A stretch of DNA of 8,458 nucleotides, taken from the NCBI GenBank assembly GCA_009774055.1, contig VSNB01000147.1, positions 1 to 8,458 on the forward strand. The letters run 5' to 3'. The position numbers were made by a program, and so were the translations under genes. Shown in pieces: positions 6,110 through 8,458 of the stretch (the first letter of the stretch is position 1; each line of letters opens with the position of its first letter). The DNA is from Clostridiales bacterium (GTDB lineage Bacteria; Bacillota; Clostridia; Oscillospirales; Oscillospiraceae). Under the pieces are notes generated by a model. That model searched no databases, was not told the DNA's origin, and was given only the letters and a program-made list of their open reading frames with translations.

Positions 6110-7633
6110 ATGCGCATCAATCCCCAACTGCTGGAGAAAATCAAGGAGTCCCTGTCCTCCGTACTGCCCATCACCGCCATCGTCATGGTGCTGAGCATCA
6201 CCATCGTGCCCCTGACGCCGGGCGTATTGGTCATGTTCCTCTTTGGCTCGTTTCTGCTGATCGTAGGCGTGGGGATGTTCACCCTGGGGGTGGATATGTC
6301 CATGACGCCCATGGGCAGTGCCATCGGCGTGACCATGAGCCGGGCCAGGCACAGGCTGCTGCCCCTGGCGGCGGCGTTCCTCCTGGGCATGCTCATCACC
6401 GTGGCGGAGCCGGACCTGACGGTGCTGGCCGGGCAGGTGCCCGCCATCCCCAATCTGACGCTGATCCTCACCGTGGCCGCCGGGGTGGGGCTGTTCCTGG
6501 TGGTAGCCCTGCTGCGCGTCATGCTGAAAATCCCTTTGTCCCGGCTGCTGACGGTCTTCTACCTGGGGGCCTTCGCGCTGGCCATCCTCTTTACGCCCAA
6601 CGACTTTATCCCCGTATCCTTCGACTCCGGCGGCGTGACCACGGGGCCCATTACGGTGCCCTTCATCATGGCCCTGGGCGTGGGCCTCGCCTCGGTGCGC
6701 AACGATAAAAACGCCACCAACGACAGTTTCGGCCTTGTGGCCCTGTGCAGTATCGGGCCCATTCTCTCGGTGCTGGTCCTGGGCATCTGCTATGCCCCCG
6801 ACAGCGCCAGCTATACGCCCCCCGCCCTGGCGGACATCGCCACCACCCGGGACGCCGCCCGGGAGTTTGCCGCCGCCTTCCCCCACTACGCCGGGGAGGT
6901 GGCGGGGGCCATCGTACCCATCTGCGCCGTCTTCCTGCTGTTCCAGCTGGCTACCCGGCGGTTCAAGCGGACCCAGCTGCTGCGGATCGCCAGCGGCCTG
7001 GTGTATACATACGTGGGCCTGGTGATGTTCCTCACCGGGGTCAACGTGGGCTTCATGGGCGCGGGAGAGCTCATCGGGGCCACCATTGCCGGCGGGGACC
7101 TGCCCTTCCTGCTGATTCCCGTGGGGATGATCATGGGCTATTTCATCGTGGCCGCCGAGCCGGCGGTCCACGTACTGGTCAAGCAGGTGGAGGAGATCTC
7201 CATGGGCTCCATCTCCCAGTCCGCCATGCGGCTGGGCATGAGCATCGGCGTGTCCATCTCCATTGGCATCGCCATGCTGCGGGTGCTGACGGGCGTCTCC
7301 ATCCTGTGGTTCCTGATTCCGGGGTACGCGGTGTCCCTGGCGCTGACCTTCTTCGTGCCCCAGCTGTTCACCGGCGTGGCCTTCGACGCCGGCGGCGTGG
7401 CGTCGGGACCCATGACCGCCACCTTCCTGCTGCCCTTCGCCATGGGCGCCTGTGAGAAATGGGGCGGCAATCTGATGACCGACGCCTTCGGCCTGGTGGC
7501 CCTGGTGGCGATGACGCCCCTGGTGGCCATCCAGCTGCTGGGCCTGGCGGGCCGGGTGAGGAAGCGGCTGGCCGACGACGCGCTGAAGGCCGAAATGGCC
7601 CGGGTACGGGACGGTGTCTTCTACTATGACTGA
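6110..7633 (+). CDS. DUF1538 membrane protein, two homologous halves
   Basis: A 507-residue polytopic membrane protein with about 12-14 hydrophobic segments, recognised as DUF1538 (function not established). It is an internal duplication with an offset of about 250 residues. LGVD (59-62) matches TGVN (309-312), AEPDLTVL (99-106) matches AEPAVHVL (349-356), SFDSGGVTTGPITVPF (170-185) matches AFDAGGVASGPMTATF (424-439), and DSFGLVAL (205-212) matches DAFGLVAL (458-465). Such repeated halves with conserved Gly-rich and acidic membrane motifs are typical of secondary transporters or channels. A hydrophilic stretch (about 229-262) separates the halves. The C-terminal tail (480-507) is charged and probably cytoplasmic. 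The next gene encodes a PII-like protein 57 bp downstream, so it is probably gated or regulated by that partner. Cargo is unknown. The start has AAAGGAG six bases upstream. Confidence 0.87.
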   Translation: MRINPQLLEKIKESLSSVLPITAIVMVLSITIVPLTPGVLVMFLFGSFLLIVGVGMFTLGVDMSMTPMGSAIGVTMSRARHRLLPLAAAFLLGMLITVAEPDLTVLAGQVPAIPNLTLILTVAAGVGLFLVVALLRVMLKIPLSRLLTVFYLGAFALAILFTPNDFIPVSFDSGGVTTGPITVPFIMALGVGLASVRNDKNATNDSFGLVALCSIGPILSVLVLGICYAPDSASYTPPALADIATTRDAAREFAAAFPHYAGEVAGAIVPICAVFLLFQLATRRFKRTQLLRIASGLVYTYVGLVMFLTGVNVGFMGAGELIGATIAGGDLPFLLIPVGMIMGYFIVAAEPAVHVLVKQVEEISMGSISQSAMRLGMSIGVSISIGIAMLRVLTGVSILWFLIPGYAVSLALTFFVPQLFTGVAFDAGGVASGPMTATFLLPFAMGACEKWGGNLMTDAFGLVALVAMTPLVAIQLLGLAGRVRKRLADDALKAEMARVRDGVFYYD

Positions 7634-7637
7634 TATG

Positions 7638-7666
7638 CCCGGGCGTAAAAACGCTTTCCGCCCGGG
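7638..7666 (+). promoter_or_regulatory. Intercistronic hairpin with an alternative fold
   Basis: CCCGGGCG (7638-7645) pairs perfectly with CGCCCGGG (7659-7666) around a 13-base loop, five bases after the DUF1538 stop. A shorter, mutually exclusive stem, GCGT (7643-7646) with ACGC (7651-7654), uses part of the same arm. No T-run follows, so it is unlikely to end transcription. It may tune mRNA stability or the ratio of membrane protein to PII-like protein. Confidence 0.45.
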
Positions 7667-7690
7667 GAAGCGAACTGGGGGGAATCGACT

Positions 7691-8371
7691 ATGAAAAGAC
7701 CGGAGCAGATGTCCCTTATCATGTCCATCGTAGAGCGGGGCAGCGGCAGCAAGCTGGCGAAGCTGTACCATAAAAACCAGGTTTTTACCCATATCCGCTG
7801 TGAGGGACAGGGTACCGCCACCTCGGAGATCCTGGATATCCTGGGCCTGGGCGGGTCGGAGAAGGACATCCTTCTCAGCATCACCACCTGTACGGCCGCC
7901 CGGGTCCTGCTGGATAAGCTGGACGACGAGCTGCGGGGAGCGGAGCCGGGGCGGGGTATCGCCTTCACCCTGCCCCTGTCGGCGGTGAGCAGCCTGCTGG
8001 CCGCCTATATTGCCCTGAAAACAAAACCGGAAAGCGAGGGGAGCGCCGTTATGGAAAATAATCAGCCCAAGAGCAGCATGATCCTGGTCACCGTGAACCA
8101 GGGGTACACCGAGGCCGTCATGGATACCGCCCGGAAGGCGGGGGCCCGGGGCGGCACCATCATCCGGGGCCGCTGGGCCGGGGACGAGAGCTTCGCCCAG
8201 TCCTCCGGCATCACCACCCTCCAGGAGGAGAAGGAACTGATCTTCATCGTGGCGCCCACGGAGATCCGAAACCGCATCATGGACGCCGTCGCCAAGACCC
8301 ACGGCCTGCGCACTGAGGCGGGGGCCATGGTCACCTCCATCGGCGTGGAACAGCTGGTCCATCTGGGATAG
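7691..8371 (+). CDS. Tandem PII-like signalling protein
   Basis: A 226-residue soluble protein of the PII superfamily built from two PII-like domains (about 7-97 and 128-224) joined by a polar linker (110-128). The halves align with an offset of about 121-123 residues: SLIMSIVERGSGSKL with SMILVTVNQGYTEAV, and EKDILLSITTCTAARVLLDK (57-76) with EKELIFIVAPTEIRNRIMDA (180-199). The second domain retains the GARGGTIIRGR strand (151-161), typical of PII. The classical T-loop RGAEY and the B-loop GDGKIF are absent (EAGAMV in domain 2), so it probably senses a different ligand, or the same ligand differently, and is not an obvious uridylylation target. GGGGGGAA lies 6 bases before the ATG. Its place directly after a membrane protein recalls glnK-amtB pairing, which suggests it controls the DUF1538 protein. 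Confidence 0.82.
   Translation: MKRPEQMSLIMSIVERGSGSKLAKLYHKNQVFTHIRCEGQGTATSEILDILGLGGSEKDILLSITTCTAARVLLDKLDDELRGAEPGRGIAFTLPLSAVSSLLAAYIALKTKPESEGSAVMENNQPKSSMILVTVNQGYTEAVMDTARKAGARGGTIIRGRWAGDESFAQSSGITTLQEEKELIFIVAPTEIRNRIMDAVAKTHGLRTEAGAMVTSIGVEQLVHLG
8036..8053 (+). promoter_or_regulatory. Possible internal translation start for the second PII domain
   Basis: Inside the tandem PII gene, GAGGGGAG (8036-8043) lies seven bases before an in-frame ATG (8051, codon 121), right in the interdomain linker. Initiation here would make a 106-residue single PII-like domain. The signal may be functional or a remnant of two once-separate genes that fused. Purine-rich runs are common in this GC-rich DNA, so chance is possible. 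Confidence 0.3.
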
Positions 8372-8386
8372 AAAAGAGGCGTTTGC

Positions 8387-8458
8387 ATGACCATCATTCT
8401 GCCCGGGAATCCGCCCTACAGCGAACGGCTGCGGGGTATGCTCGCGCCCCTGCTGCCT
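8387..8458 (+). CDS. Start of a third operon gene (partial), unknown function
   Basis: An ATG 15 bases after the PII stop, with AAGAGG (8374-8379) seven bases upstream, opens a frame that stays open for 24 codons to the window edge (MTIILPGNPPYSERLRGMLA then PLLP). Spacing and ribosome binding site make it a credible third gene of the DUF1538-PII operon. Too little is visible to name a family. Confidence 0.6.
   Translation, partial: MTIILPGNPPYSERLRGMLAPLLP

Noticed and set aside
5990..8362. 790-codon open frame on the minus strand, antisense to the DUF1538 and PII-like genes
   Set aside because: It is low-complexity (Gly, His, Gln, Asp rich), has no ribosome binding site or domain, and spans two well-supported plus-strand genes. 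It is the expected artefact of high GC at third codon positions.
1..8458. CRISPR array, tRNA, rRNA, insertion sequence or riboswitch
   Set aside because: No regularly spaced repeats, cloverleaf, rRNA-like stretch or transposase was recognised, and both leaders are too short (about 35 bases) to hold a riboswitch.

Overview
The window looks like chromosomal DNA from a GC-rich anaerobic Firmicute of the Clostridia, plausibly Oscillospiraceae or a relative. This is inferred from strong AGGAGG-type ribosome binding sites, a lipoprotein-type solute-binding protein, sigma-70-like promoters and the gene families present. No taxonomic marker gene is in the window, so the placement is tentative.

Layout. 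Positions 1-183 are an AT-rich edge with four inverted repeats and an unresolved fragment of a neighbouring gene. Positions 184-5626 hold five genes, all on the minus strand. In transcription order they are a threonine-aldolase-family PLP enzyme, then TctC, TctB and TctA of a complete tripartite tricarboxylate transporter (TTT), then a creatinase/Xaa-Pro-dipeptidase-like M24 hydrolase. TctC-TctB-TctA are tightly packed, with each stop codon touching the next Shine-Dalgarno. A 150-bp gap with an 18-bp palindrome separates the aldolase from tctC. A 480-bp divergent intergenic region (5627-6109) carries a near-consensus promoter for each direction and a 14-bp-arm inverted repeat. Positions 6110-8458 are a plus-strand operon: a DUF1538 membrane protein made of two homologous halves, a protein made of two PII-like domains, and the first 24 codons of a third gene cut by the window edge.

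How the genes may work together. The minus-strand set reads as an uptake-and-breakdown unit. A lipoprotein captures a small carboxylate, TctAB imports it, the M24 enzyme may hydrolyse a C-N bond and the aldolase-like enzyme may cleave or eliminate at the beta carbon of an amino acid. The substrate cannot be read from the sequence. Both enzymes differ from their textbook relatives at a recognisable active-site position (M24: Glu where a His is usual; aldolase: Tyr where a His is usual). Together these suggest a non-standard substrate.

The most open question is the DUF1538 / double-PII module. Membrane protein and PII-like partner are both internal duplications, are co-transcribed, and the PII-like protein lacks the classical T-loop and B-loop signatures. 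This fits a membrane transporter gated by a small-molecule sensor, as in the AmtB-GlnK pair, but with unknown cargo and ligand. No mobile element, CRISPR array, tRNA or rRNA was recognised.
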